From JAJYQH01 sp036261615 (GTDB taxonomy: Bacteria; Actinomycetota; Actinomycetes; Propionibacteriales; Propionibacteriaceae): a DNA stretch of 64,000 bases. Within the stretch, counting starts at the first letter, position 1, and each line of letters starts with the position of its first letter. This document shows positions 34,041 through 42,687 of this stretch, in pieces. Made by a program: the position numbers and the translations under genes. Under the pieces are notes generated by a model that had not been told where the DNA came from, did no database searches, and saw only the letters and a list, made by a program, of their open reading frames with translations. The stretch lies in NCBI GenBank assembly GCA_036261615.1, contig DATAKK010000055.1:13623-77622 (forward strand). Direction: 5' to 3'.

Positions 34041-34133
34041 GCGATTCCTCGTTTCCGACCCGTCGGGCGCGACGGGTCCCGCGGCCATTGTCTCTCAGGG
34101 GGCGTGCGCCGCCGGCGTGCCGGGGCCACGGGG

Positions 34134-35537
34134 TCAGCCGACCGGCAGCTCGTCGCGGCGGGTGCCGGCCCGCACCAGCGCGGCGACGTCGTCGCGAACC
34201 GCCGCCATGACGTCTGGGTCCTTCGCCTCGACGTTCAACCGGAGCAGCGGCTCGGTGTTGCTCGGCCGCAGGTTGAACCACCAGGGACCGCGCTCGGCGG
34301 CGTCCCCCGAGACGGTGAGCCCGTCGCCCCAGTCGGCGCCGCCCCGGCCCTCGAACGCGGCAGCGACCACGCGCATCGAGGCGGCGGCGTCGTCGACGAC
34401 GAAGTTGATCTCGCCGGAGTTGTGGTAGCGCTCGAACTGGTGCACGAGCTGCGACATCGACAGGTCGCTGTGGCCGAGCAGCGACAGCACGTGCAGGGCG
34501 GCCAGCATGCCGGTGTCGGCGCCCCAGAAGTCGCGGAAGTAGTAGTGGGCGGAGTGTTCCCCGCCGAAGATCGCCCGGTGCTCGGCCATCTTCGCCTTGA
34601 CGTAGGTGTGCCCAACGCGGGAGACCACGGTGGTGCCGCCGCTCTCGGCGACCACCTCCGCGACGGTGTGCGAGGTGATCGAGTTGACCACGACGGTCGC
34701 CCCCGGCTCGCGGCCGAGCTCGGAGCGGGCGATGAGGGCGGTGACGATCGAGGGGGTGACGACCTCGCCGCGCTCGTCGATGAGGAAGCACCGGTCGGCG
34801 TCGCCGTCGAAGACCAGCGCCAGGTCGGCGTCCTGGTCGCGCACCGCCCGCTGGGCGTCGAGGAGGTTCTCGGGGATCAGCGGGTTGGGCTGGTGGTTGG
34901 GGAAGGTGCCGTCGAGGTCGAGGTAGAGCCCCACGATGGTGAGTCCGAGGCCGTCGAGCACGGCGTGCGCGGTGTGGCCCGCCATCCCGTTGCCGGCGTC
35001 CACGACGACGGTGAGCGGGCGGAGTCCGTCGAGGTCGACCAGACTGCGCAGGTAGCCGGCGTAGTCGGCGAGGGTGTCCGCCCGGGTGATCGAGCCCGCC
35101 GGCGTCCCGTCGTCGGCGGGGGCGCCGTCGAGCTCGGCCCCGCGCCGGGCCACCTCGTCGAGGAAGGCGGGGGTGACGGGCTGCGCGCCGGGGAGGCAGA
35201 ACTTCACTCCGTTGTAGTTGGGCGGGTTGTGGCTGGCGGTGAACTGGACGCCGGGCAGGTTGCGGCTGCCGGACGCGTACCAGAGCTGGTCGGTGCTGGT
35301 GAGCCCGAGTTCGATCACGTGGGCCCCGGCCTCGGCGGCGCCGGCCGCGAACGCCCCGGCCATCTCCGGCCCGGACACGCGCATGTCGCGGCCGAGGACG
35401 AACTCTGCGCCCTGCAGCCCGCTCACCTCGACGTACGCGCGGCCCAGGGCGCGGGCCCCGGCGACGTCCCATTCGGCATCATCACCGCCCACGATCCCCC
35501 GGATGTCGTTGGCCTTGAAGATGCTCGGTGTGATCAC
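34134..35537 (-). CDS. manB: Phosphomannomutase/phosphoglucomutase
   Basis: A 467-aa alpha-D-phosphohexomutase. The phosphoserine loop is FTASHNPPNYNGVKFCLPGA. The metal loop is FDGDADRCFLIDERGEV. The substrate loop is FGGEHSAHYYFRD, and the phosphate-binding tail is LRPSNTEPLLRLNVEA. It makes mannose-1-phosphate for GDP-mannose with the manC product at 42688-43767, or glucose-1-phosphate. Leaderless: TAGTCT, 6 nt, GTG. Confidence 0.94.
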   Translation of the reverse strand: MITPSIFKANDIRGIVGGDDAEWDVAGARALGRAYVEVSGLQGAEFVLGRDMRVSGPEMAGAFAAGAAEAGAHVIELGLTSTDQLWYASGSRNLPGVQFTASHNPPNYNGVKFCLPGAQPVTPAFLDEVARRGAELDGAPADDGTPAGSITRADTLADYAGYLRSLVDLDGLRPLTVVVDAGNGMAGHTAHAVLDGLGLTIVGLYLDLDGTFPNHQPNPLIPENLLDAQRAVRDQDADLALVFDGDADRCFLIDERGEVVTPSIVTALIARSELGREPGATVVVNSITSHTVAEVVAESGGTTVVSRVGHTYVKAKMAEHRAIFGGEHSAHYYFRDFWGADTGMLAALHVLSLLGHSDLSMSQLVHQFERYHNSGEINFVVDDAAASMRVVAAAFEGRGGADWGDGLTVSGDAAERGPWWFNLRPSNTEPLLRLNVEAKDPDVMAAVRDDVAALVRAGTRRDELPVG

Positions 35538-35599
35538 CGGACCAGACTAGTGGGCGGCCGCCGGTGCGATCGGGGAACCGGACGACCGCGTCGGACCGG

Positions 35600-35986
35600 T
35601 CAGGCCTGGGCGAAGCGCTTGCGGCGGCGGTGTTCGTCGAGCCTCACGATGCCCGGGACCACCGGGTCGCCGGACTCCACCCCGAGCAGGTCCGGGTCGT
35701 CGTGGCGCAGGCCGACCGCGCGGACGGCGGCGGCGAGGGCGTCCAGGTCGTCGAGCGAGGGCCCCGGGCTGGTCTGCTCGAGCGGCAGCCGGATGATCTC
35801 CCACCCCACCGGCACGGTGAGGGTCTCCGCGTGCACCCGGCAGAGGTCCCACACACTCGGCTCGCGCTGGATCGACAGGGGCCCGAGCACGACCTGCCGG
35901 TCGGCGTAGCTGTAGGTGAGCGACGCGATCGCCGCGCCCGCGCATCCGGAGCGGTTGCAGCGGCGTGGGCGGGGGCTTGCTGGCAC
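35600..35986 (-). CDS. DUF3499 family protein
   Basis: A 128-aa actinobacterial protein. The N-terminal RRCNRSGCAGAAIASLTYSYADRQVVLGPLS and DLCRVHAETLTVPVGWEI give a Cys/His set (CxxxGC...CxxH) able to bind zinc. Function is unknown; it is conserved next to manB and the metallopeptidase-like gene. It is divergently transcribed from the latter with only 37 bp between start codons. Leaderless: TAGCGT, 6 nt, GTG. Confidence 0.87.
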   Translation of the reverse strand: MPASPRPRRCNRSGCAGAAIASLTYSYADRQVVLGPLSIQREPSVWDLCRVHAETLTVPVGWEIIRLPLEQTSPGPSLDDLDALAAAVRAVGLRHDDPDLLGVESGDPVVPGIVRLDEHRRRKRFAQA

Positions 35987-36023
35987 ACGGCGACGCTAGC
36001 GGCCGACCGTTACAGTTGCCGGT
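35987..36023. promoter_or_regulatory. Back-to-back leaderless promoters in a 37-bp spacer
   Basis: Minus strand: TAGCGT at 35998-35993, 6 nt before GTG 35986. Plus strand: TACAGT at 36011-36016, 7 nt before ATG 36024. The -10 boxes are 12 bp apart, so each promoter's expected -35 region lies inside the other transcript's start. Simultaneous use by two polymerases looks sterically impossible. Confidence 0.6.
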
Positions 36024-36452
36024 ATGCCACGCCGACGCGACCGTCACGACCGGGGCATGCGGGGTCCGCTCGCCCTGCCCAACCGCTACCTCGGACGACC
36101 CGTGCCGTTGCAGCGTCCGGTGCCCCGCAGCGACTACTTCGTCGGGTGCGTCGCCGAGGCCGTGGCCCTCGTGCAGCAGAGCTGCCCCTCGGTGCTGGTG
36201 GGCGTCGACATCGGCAGCGAGGAGGTGCCGGGCCGCACGGTGTTGTGGCGCGAGGACCGGGTTCCGCTGGCCGCTGCGGTGGAGGCGACTCCGACCGAGG
36301 CGGCGCGCATCGTCCTGTACCAGCGCCCGCTCGAGCACCGGGCGTCCAGCCGGGCCGCGCTGCGCGAACTCGTGCACCGCACCCTGGTCGAGCAGCTCAG
36401 CGCGCTCACCGGACGCAGCGTCACCGACATCGACCCCGATATCGACGACTGA
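36024..36452 (+). CDS. Metallopeptidase-family protein (Rv3259-like) lacking HExxH
   Basis: A 142-aa protein resembling M. tuberculosis Rv3259 from memory of that region: IVLYQRPLEHRA and LRELVHRTLVEQLSALTGRSVTDIDPDIDD. The family is often labelled zincin-like metallopeptidase. The helix that should carry HExxH reads VHRTLVEQLSAL, so catalysis is doubtful. Role unknown. It sits beside DUF3499 and manB as in other actinobacteria. Confidence 0.75.
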   Translation: MPRRRDRHDRGMRGPLALPNRYLGRPVPLQRPVPRSDYFVGCVAEAVALVQQSCPSVLVGVDIGSEEVPGRTVLWREDRVPLAAAVEATPTEAARIVLYQRPLEHRASSRAALRELVHRTLVEQLSALTGRSVTDIDPDIDD

Positions 36453-36503
36453 CGTTCGTCCGGGCCGACAACCACCGCTCGCCACCGCACCCGGGGGTTC
36501 CCC

Positions 36504-36573
36504 CGAAACGTGCACCACCTGCCATTCGCTCGCCCTGGAGGCTGGTGTGTGGCAGGTGGGGTCAATTTCGCAG
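36504..36573. repeat. Intergenic hairpin repeat, copy C
   Basis: Starts CGAAACGTGCACCACCTGCCA and ends TGTGGCAGGTGGGGTCAATT followed by TCGCAG. CCACCTGCCA pairs with TGGCAGGTGG, and the ends CGAAA/TTTCG pair. It differs from copy D at only a few positions. Confidence 0.75.
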
Positions 36574-36650
36574 GGGACGCCCGTGGGGCCGCGTGGCAGC
36601 GCGCCGGGGTCTCCGGGGGCGCCCCGGAAGCCGGCCGACTCCCGGCGCCC

Positions 36651-36720
36651 CGAAACGTGCACCACCTGCCGTTCGCTCGCCCTGGAGGGGGGTGTGTGGC
36701 AGGTGGGGTCAATTTCGCAG
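36651..36720. repeat. Intergenic hairpin repeat, copy D
   Basis: Nearly identical to copy C, 147 bp further along, in direct orientation. It has the same arms CCACCTGCC(A/G) and (T)GGCAGGTGG and the same ends CGAAACGTGC/AATTTCGCAG. A local duplication is the simplest explanation. Confidence 0.75.
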
Positions 36721-36835
36721 AAGGCGTCGTTCACGGGGCCGGCCGGGTAGCGGTCGGGAGAAGCGACGCAGCGTTCTGATCGCCGGATGTGCACCCGCTA
36801 CTCGGGGCTGCGTCCGCGGCCCGGTTCGGGTCGGC

Positions 36836-38143
36836 TCAGTGCAACGAGGGATTGATCGCGAGGCTGATGCTGCCCGTCGAGGACGCCTCGCTGGCCGCCG
36901 CCATCACCGCCACCTTGTTGTTGGAGAGCATGCCGACCGCCGCGGACACCGGCCGGCTGGACGAGAGGTGCAGCACCGTCTGCTTCTCCAGGCTGATCAC
37001 GGCGAGCGCGCCCGGGGGGATCACCCGGCTGGTCACCGCCGGGTTGCCAGAACCCGACGTGAGGCTCACCTCGACCGTGGCGCTGGCGGTGCCGGGGTTC
37101 AGCACGTACAGCGACGCGTCGGTCGGCACGACCGCGTTGAGTTGCGGCAGCACCGGTGCGGCGCTCAGCTGGAGGCCCGACTTGTCGCCCACCTGTGCGG
37201 AGGCGACGAGCGGCTGGTCGGACGAGACCTCCAGCCCCATCTCGTCACCCGACACGGGCTTGGAGATGTCGAGGCTGACGGTCTGCTGGGCGGGCACGGT
37301 CACCTGCTGGGCCCCGGCGAGGTTGATCCGGCCGGTGCGGGTGAGCCCCGCCACGCTCGCCGTCGCGTCCCGCGTCCCGGGATTGGTCACCATGACCCTC
37401 ACCTTCGCCGCGCCCTTCGGCACGGCCGGGATCGACGTGACCAGTTGCGGAGCCTGGGCCGACTGGGCGCCGAACGAGCTGCTGGTGATCGGGCGGGCCA
37501 GCGCGAGCACCCGGCCGGAGTCGGTGCTCACGCCGATGCCAGCGGCGCCGGACCCGGCCACCACCGACAACGGCACCACCCGTGACGACTGGGGTTGCAC
37601 GACGAGGCCGCGGGCGCCGGCCACCGACCGCACCCCCTTGCTGGTGTAGAAGGTGAGATTGACCGCCACCGACACCGGGTCGGGGTTGACGAGCAGCAGG
37701 TCGGCCGTGGACAGGTCGGGAACGTTGACGTAGGAGTTGGCGGACGCCGCGGCGCATGCGGCCCACGCCCACTGGGAACCCCGGGCGAGGATGCCGCCCA
37801 CCGGCTGGTCGGCCCCGCTCGGTTGCAGCAGCCAGGACTTCTTCGCCGCGTCGCGCTGCACCAGACCGCTCACGCTCGACGGCGTCCCACCGAGGGAGGT
37901 GACACCGAACGGCGCGGTGCTGCTGCCGGCCACCAGCGTGGCGGAGGCGTTGAGCGAGGGGCAGGCGAGGCTGCGCACCGACGTGGTCGTCACGTTCTCG
38001 CCGTTCGTGTGCGCGGGGTGGAGGAGCAGGCTCACGAGGCTGAGCAGCACGAGCAGGACCAGCCCGAGGACCAGGCGGAGCGAGCGAGCGGAGGCGAGGG
38101 GCCGGGCGATGGCCGACCAGCGCGGCGCGGACGGGTCAGCCAC
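36836..38143 (-). CDS. DUF5719 family secreted/anchored protein
   Basis: A 435-aa protein with one N-terminal membrane helix (LVLGLVLLVLLSLVSLLL) and a large Ser/Val/Ala-rich extracellular domain of beta character (repeated 'LLVNPDPVSVAVNLTFYT'- and 'LYVLNPGTASATVEVSL'-type segments). Function is unknown; it follows the giant glycosyltransferase in many actinobacteria. The start codon GTG overlaps the glycosyltransferase end by 8 bp with GGAG upstream, implying coupled expression. Confidence 0.78.
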   Translation of the reverse strand: MADPSAPRWSAIARPLASARSLRLVLGLVLLVLLSLVSLLLHPAHTNGENVTTTSVRSLACPSLNASATLVAGSSTAPFGVTSLGGTPSSVSGLVQRDAAKKSWLLQPSGADQPVGGILARGSQWAWAACAAASANSYVNVPDLSTADLLLVNPDPVSVAVNLTFYTSKGVRSVAGARGLVVQPQSSRVVPLSVVAGSGAAGIGVSTDSGRVLALARPITSSSFGAQSAQAPQLVTSIPAVPKGAAKVRVMVTNPGTRDATASVAGLTRTGRINLAGAQQVTVPAQQTVSLDISKPVSGDEMGLEVSSDQPLVASAQVGDKSGLQLSAAPVLPQLNAVVPTDASLYVLNPGTASATVEVSLTSGSGNPAVTSRVIPPGALAVISLEKQTVLHLSSSRPVSAAVGMLSNNKVAVMAAASEASSTGSISLAINPSLH

Positions 38144-41100
38144 CGGACACTCCTCTCCTCGGGGACGCCGACAGCGCGGCCCGCTTGGGGCTCGCCCCGC
38201 TCGGCGCGGCGACCGGCGCGACCAGGACGAGCAGCACGACGAGGACGAGGATCTGGACGACGGCGGAGCCGACGGCCGGTGCCATCCCCCACTGCACGCC
38301 GCCCTGGACGCCGGCCGGCACGGTGAACCGCTGCTGCCAGCCGCCGCCCGCGTCCGCGCGAGGCAGCGAGATCCCGCCCACCCGGAGTCGCCAGCGGCTG
38401 TCGGTCGGTTCGGCGAGCACGAGCGTGCAGTCTCCGGGTGCGGCCGCCACCGTGGCGTCGCCGATCGGGGTGCTCGTGCCGTTCTGGACCAGGCGCAGCC
38501 GGGACACGAGCCCGGTGACGGCGTAGACCGTGGTGGTGCTGTCCTCCGGTGTCGACTGCAGCCCGGGGACGCCGCTCAGCACCCCGTTGTCGCCGCGCAC
38601 CCAGACCGCCACGACGCCGGCGTCCGCGAGGCGGGTGGCGAGGGAGTCGACGGGCCGGCCGGAGGCGATGGACACGACGAGGTCGCGGAGGTCCTTGCCG
38701 GCCTGTCCGCTCAGGACCCCGCCGTATTCGCCGCTGCCCCACTGGGGATGCGTGGCGTCGCTGAGCTGCCAGGTGACCGGTGAGTCGGTGAGGTCGACGA
38801 GCAGCGTGCGCCCGGCCCGGTTCGACTCCTGGAGTTGGGTGACCCACGTGGGCAGCACCGAGGGGGCGCTGCGCGCGGGACGGTCGCCCACGACCACCCA
38901 GCCGGTCGCGATGACGAGCGAGAGGACGCCGGCGAGCGCGACGGTCGCGCGGGTGCCGGCACGGCGGGCGAGGGCGGGTACGACCGCGTCGGCGTCGCCC
39001 GCCGGATCGACCTGCTCGACGGCCCGGACGACGACAAGGCGGTAGCCGAGCGCGAGCAGGATGCCGAGACCGACGGCGATGAAGGCGGCCGCGTTGACCC
39101 GCAGTCCCCGTCCGTCGATGCTCACGGGGATGCGGGGCAGGAACACCCCGAGCAGCAGCGCCGCGGCGCCGAGGGCGCCGGTGAGGAGGTCGAGGCGTCC
39201 GGCGGCCCGGGCGCCGGTGACGAGCAGGGCGAGCAGTCCGAGCCACAAGGCGATGCCGACGGCGAGGACCAGCCAGGTCGGCAGCGCCGGAACCCTCGAC
39301 ACGAGGCCCAGCAGCGCCAGCGGGCCGCCCCGCGCGGCGTCGGACGCCGCGAGCGGATCGGGGGTGGTGAGCAACCGCGCCGGGGCCTGGGCGAGGCGTG
39401 GGATCCACCCGGCGACGAACACGAGCGGGGCGCCGAGGGCGGGCAGCGCGGCCCTCCATGTGCTCGGGCGGACGAGGAGGACGAGCGCGACGGCACCCGC
39501 GATGAGCAGCCAACTGACCGGCTGGCTGGAGACCCACAGCAGCCCCAGCAGCCCGACGGCCGCGGGCGCGCGCCAGGCCGCCGCCCCGGAGAGGTCGGAC
39601 GCGGCCCAGCGCCACAGGGCGAGCGCCATCCAGGGGGCCGTCGTGACGATGGCCAGCACCCCGACGTCGCCGCGTTGCACGATGCCGAGCCATGGCAGCA
39701 GCAGCGCCCACACCGACGCCAGGGCCACGATCAGCCATCCCGGCGCCTCGGCGAGTTCGCGGAGCAGGGCGGACGCGCCGCGGGCGGTGATCACCACGGC
39801 GAGGGCGAGCACCAGCCAGATCCACAGTCCCGGATGGCCGACGGCGAGGGTGGAGCCCACGGCGGCGAACCCGAGCCACGGTGCGGGCGCCCCCGCGATG
39901 CCCGGGGTCGGCCTCCACCACGCGTCCCATACGCCCGAGAAGGACGGTGACGGGAGCAGGTGGGTCGAGACGATGTCGCCGGCGATCAGCCGGACCGCGG
40001 CGACCACGCCGAGCACGGTGAGCAGCGCCCAGACCATGCTCGGACGCCAGATGCTCACCCGGGTGGGAGCCCCGGCGAAGTCGTCGCCCGTCAGCTCGTC
40101 GAGGGAGGTGTCGGAGGCGCGCCAGTCGATGACCCGGGAGCCGATCGAGGCGGCGGCGGCCCCGATCCCGCCCACGAGCGTCCCGAGGAAGTGCGGGCGC
40201 AGCGCCTCGGTGGCGGCGTCCCGCGACCCGTCGCGCTCCCCGGCCAGCTCGCGCACGACCGAACGCGACCGGACGAGACGGACCGTGGCCCGCCACTCGG
40301 CCAGGGCCCGGCCGGGCGCGCGGCCGATGACGAGACCCACGCCGCGCAGCAGTCCGACGAGCACGAGGCCGACCATCGCGAGCCGGGGGTGCGGTGACCG
40401 GGCCGCCACGAGCCGCATGCCCGACAGCCGGTCGGTCGACTCGGGGTCGGGGTCGCTGACGCCCTCACGGCTGCCGGCGAGCCCGGCCTGCCGGTGGTGG
40501 ATCGTGGCACGTGGGGCGGTGACCACCCGGGCCCCGGTGTCGCGGGCGCGCCACGCGAGGTCGACGCCCTCGCGGTGCTGCAGCCGAGGGTCGAGACCGC
40601 CGACCCGGTCGAAGATCTCGGTCCGCACGAGCAGCCCCGCGCTCGCGCCGCCGAGGACGTCGTCGGATTCGAGCTGGTGCTGGTCGATCTCCCCGGGGTC
40701 GGTGCCGGTGAGGCGGCTGCCGGTGAGGGAGACCGTCTGGCCGACCTCCTGCAGCTGGTCGGGGTAGTTGCGCCGCCGGGGGCGAAGCAGCGCCGGCACG
40801 ACGACGTCGGGCGACGGCGAGGCGGCGGCCACGATGAGCAGTTGCCCCAGGGCGCTGCGGGTGGGCTCGCAGTCGTCGTGGAGCAGCCAGAGCCAGCCGT
40901 CGGGGGTGTCGAGGGCGCTGCCGTCGGCGGTGCGCACCTCGTCACGGGCGCGGTTCACGGCCTCCGCGAACGACGTCTCGGCCGGCAGCCGGACGACGCG
41001 GTCGACGAGTCCGCCGTGGGCGGCCTGGTCGAGGAGTTCGGGGGTGCGGTCGGTGGATCCGGTGTCGACCGCCAGGGTGAGCCCGGGACGGGGATCGAGG

Positions 41101-41381
41101 CGGGAGAGCGACTGGAGGGTGCGGGGCAGCCAGCCCTCCGCGTTGTGGACGACGACGAGCGCGGCCACGTTGGCGGGGTCGAGCATCGGTTCGCTGCGGT
41201 CCGGTTCCTCGTGCGCCCAGGCCCAGGGGTCGTCGGTGCCCGGCTCGCCGTCGACCGCCTCCGCAGCGTCCCCGGCACGCCAGGCGTCAGGGTCGTCGGG
41301 GGGGAGCGGCGTCCCGCCGACCGCGGGGGGCTCGGCGCCGGAGCCGACGAGATCCGTCGGGATGGACGGGTCGGACTGCAC
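38136..41381 (-). CDS. Large membrane glycosyltransferase, GT2 domain plus multi-TM and extracellular region
   Basis: A 1081-aa protein. Residues ~70-320 are a GT-A glycosyltransferase 2 domain (ALVVVHNAEGWLPRTLQSL, VDTGSTDRTPELL, LLHDDCEP and the acceptor-side REGVDLAWRARD). About 12 hydrophobic helices follow (from ~330 to ~830), then an extracytoplasmic beta-rich part and a final helix near the C-terminus. The design suggests polymer or lipid-linked sugar transfer across the membrane. Neighbours (manB, manC, LCP protein) favour a cell-wall glycopolymer role. GTG start with GGAAGG upstream. Confidence 0.85.
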   Translation of the reverse strand: MQSDPSIPTDLVGSGAEPPAVGGTPLPPDDPDAWRAGDAAEAVDGEPGTDDPWAWAHEEPDRSEPMLDPANVAALVVVHNAEGWLPRTLQSLSRLDPRPGLTLAVDTGSTDRTPELLDQAAHGGLVDRVVRLPAETSFAEAVNRARDEVRTADGSALDTPDGWLWLLHDDCEPTRSALGQLLIVAAASPSPDVVVPALLRPRRRNYPDQLQEVGQTVSLTGSRLTGTDPGEIDQHQLESDDVLGGASAGLLVRTEIFDRVGGLDPRLQHREGVDLAWRARDTGARVVTAPRATIHHRQAGLAGSREGVSDPDPESTDRLSGMRLVAARSPHPRLAMVGLVLVGLLRGVGLVIGRAPGRALAEWRATVRLVRSRSVVRELAGERDGSRDAATEALRPHFLGTLVGGIGAAAASIGSRVIDWRASDTSLDELTGDDFAGAPTRVSIWRPSMVWALLTVLGVVAAVRLIAGDIVSTHLLPSPSFSGVWDAWWRPTPGIAGAPAPWLGFAAVGSTLAVGHPGLWIWLVLALAVVITARGASALLRELAEAPGWLIVALASVWALLLPWLGIVQRGDVGVLAIVTTAPWMALALWRWAASDLSGAAAWRAPAAVGLLGLLWVSSQPVSWLLIAGAVALVLLVRPSTWRAALPALGAPLVFVAGWIPRLAQAPARLLTTPDPLAASDAARGGPLALLGLVSRVPALPTWLVLAVGIALWLGLLALLVTGARAAGRLDLLTGALGAAALLLGVFLPRIPVSIDGRGLRVNAAAFIAVGLGILLALGYRLVVVRAVEQVDPAGDADAVVPALARRAGTRATVALAGVLSLVIATGWVVVGDRPARSAPSVLPTWVTQLQESNRAGRTLLVDLTDSPVTWQLSDATHPQWGSGEYGGVLSGQAGKDLRDLVVSIASGRPVDSLATRLADAGVVAVWVRGDNGVLSGVPGLQSTPEDSTTTVYAVTGLVSRLRLVQNGTSTPIGDATVAAAPGDCTLVLAEPTDSRWRLRVGGISLPRADAGGGWQQRFTVPAGVQGGVQWGMAPAVGSAVVQILVLVVLLVLVAPVAAPSGASPKRAALSASPRRGVSGG

Positions 41382-41493
41382 GCAGATCCACCTTCCGTCG
41401 ATGGGTGTCGGGGCGTCACCAAGCTACCCGACCGCGCTCACCTTCGTCGCATCCCCGTAGCCGCGACGCCGTGAGCACCCCTGCCGTGGAGCG

Positions 41494-41754
41494 TCAGGCT
41501 CGACGGCGCAGCTTGCGCCGCTCGCGTTCGCTGAGGCCGCCCCAGATGCCGAAGCGCTCGTCGTTGGCCAGGGCGTACTCGAGGCACTCCTGGCGCACCT
41601 CGCAGTTCTGGCACACCTTTTTGGCCTCGCGAGTCGAACCGCCCTTCTCGGGGAAGAACGCCTCGGGGTCGGTCTGCGCGCACAGGGCGCGCTCCTGCCA
41701 CCCCAGGACGCCCTCGTCGAGGAGGCTGGTTTCGATGGCTAGCAGTGGCGACAT
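41494..41754 (-). CDS. whiB: WhiB-family iron-sulfur regulator (WhiB/WhiB2 type)
   Basis: An 86-aa redox-responsive transcription factor. Four Cys ligands (25, 48, 51, 57: ALC, KVCQNC, QEC) hold a [4Fe-4S] cluster, and GIWGG with the basic tail RERRKLRRRA contacts sigma factor and DNA. The segment QERALCAQTDPEAFFPEK is like Streptomyces WhiB and mycobacterial WhiB2, linked to septation. It lies upstream of the envelope block. AAAGGGA precedes the ATG. Confidence 0.92.
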   Translation of the reverse strand: MSPLLAIETSLLDEGVLGWQERALCAQTDPEAFFPEKGGSTREAKKVCQNCEVRQECLEYALANDERFGIWGGLSERERRKLRRRA

Positions 41755-41885
41755 GCCGTCCCTTTCGACCCTCGACCCCGGCCCCGCGCACACGTGCGGG
41801 GCCCCGGCGTCGGTGCCGCACCCGGGGAGGTGCGGAACTGGTCGATCCGGGTTGTCAATCCCGACACACCGACGCTCGTGCCCCC

Positions 41886-41916
41886 AAATTACATGGATGT
41901 CATTGGGTCACGTCAA
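41886..41916 (-). promoter_or_regulatory. Candidate whiB promoter with long 5' leader
   Basis: Minus strand: TTGACG (41916-41911) and TAATTT (41891-41886), spacer 19 nt, in a locally AT-rich patch. This would leave about 125 nt of untranslated leader before the whiB ATG. The spacer is long, so the match is moderate. Confidence 0.4.
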
Positions 41917-41955
41917 GCCGTTGGGGCGAACTGGTGACCGTCTGGTGCACAAAGT

Positions 41956-42663
41956 TCACGACGGCTCCCCGGACGGCTCCGCGGAAGGGGCGTCGGGCTC
42001 CTCCGAGGCCCTCGCGGGACGCCAGTCGGGGGCACGTCGTGGCCCCTGCTGCGGGGCCGCTGGAACGATCCCCGCGGCTCCGGTGGCCGCGTCGCCGGCC
42101 CGGCGCCACACCGTGCCGGCCGTCGGATCGGGGTTCCAGACCGCGGGGACGGGAACCGGCGGCGCGGCCTGCTCGCCCGGCTCCCCCGGTGCCGCCTGCG
42201 GCTCCTCGTGGGCGGCGGCGCGGGTCGCCGCCGGGGACGCCGCGATCGTGCGGGCCGCCGCCGCCAGGGCGACCACGGCGGCGGCCTCCACGAGCAGCCG
42301 GGCGACCAGCCCGGCGACGACGGGGGCGAGCACCACCGTCGACGGGCGGATGGCGAGGAGGACGACCAGCCGGGTGAGATCACCGAGTGCAGCCACGCCG
42401 ACAAGGGCCGTGGCGATCCGGGACGCCGCCCGACCCCCGGGCGTGCTCGGCGCGACGAGGCAGGCGATCCCGGCGGCAAGCAGCAGTGCGACCACGGCGA
42501 TCTGGAGCGGGTCGGCGTCCGCGGAGGCCAGTGCGGTGGCGAGCGGCACGTGGGCGACGCTCACCGCGTGGAGCACCGCCAGCACCGCCCGGACCATCTG
42601 GGCGAGCGCCGCCACGGTGAGAATCCACCCGACCGGCCCTCGCCAGTTCTGCCACGTCGCCAT
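41956..42663 (-). CDS. Hypothetical four-helix membrane protein
   Basis: A 235-aa protein with about four hydrophobic helices in the first ~145 residues (for example ILTVAALAQMVRAVLAVL and LQIAVVALLLAAGIACLVA). A Pro/Ala/Glu-rich cytoplasmic tail follows, with 'VWNPDPTAGTVWRRAGDAA', a motif reminiscent of low-complexity tails in actinobacterial membrane proteins. No family is recognised. GGAGG lies upstream of the ATG. It lies 24 nt after manC on the same strand. Confidence 0.65.
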   Translation of the reverse strand: MATWQNWRGPVGWILTVAALAQMVRAVLAVLHAVSVAHVPLATALASADADPLQIAVVALLLAAGIACLVAPSTPGGRAASRIATALVGVAALGDLTRLVVLLAIRPSTVVLAPVVAGLVARLLVEAAAVVALAAAARTIAASPAATRAAAHEEPQAAPGEPGEQAAPPVPVPAVWNPDPTAGTVWRRAGDAATGAAGIVPAAPQQGPRRAPDWRPARASEEPDAPSAEPSGEPS

Positions 42664-42687
42664 AGCCCCCGCCTCCGTCGACGCAGT

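Larger units (their letters stand above)
36453..36835. other. Convergent intergenic region holding two hairpin repeats
   Basis: 383 nt between the Rv3259-like gene and the DUF5719 gene. It contains repeat copies C (36504-36573) and D (36651-36720) in the same orientation, 147 nt apart. No gene was seen in the rest. Confidence 0.6.

Noticed and set aside
36504..36720. CRISPR-like direct repeats
   Set aside because: Only two near-identical copies occur, 147 bp apart, and each is a self-complementary hairpin; two similar copies stand alone elsewhere.
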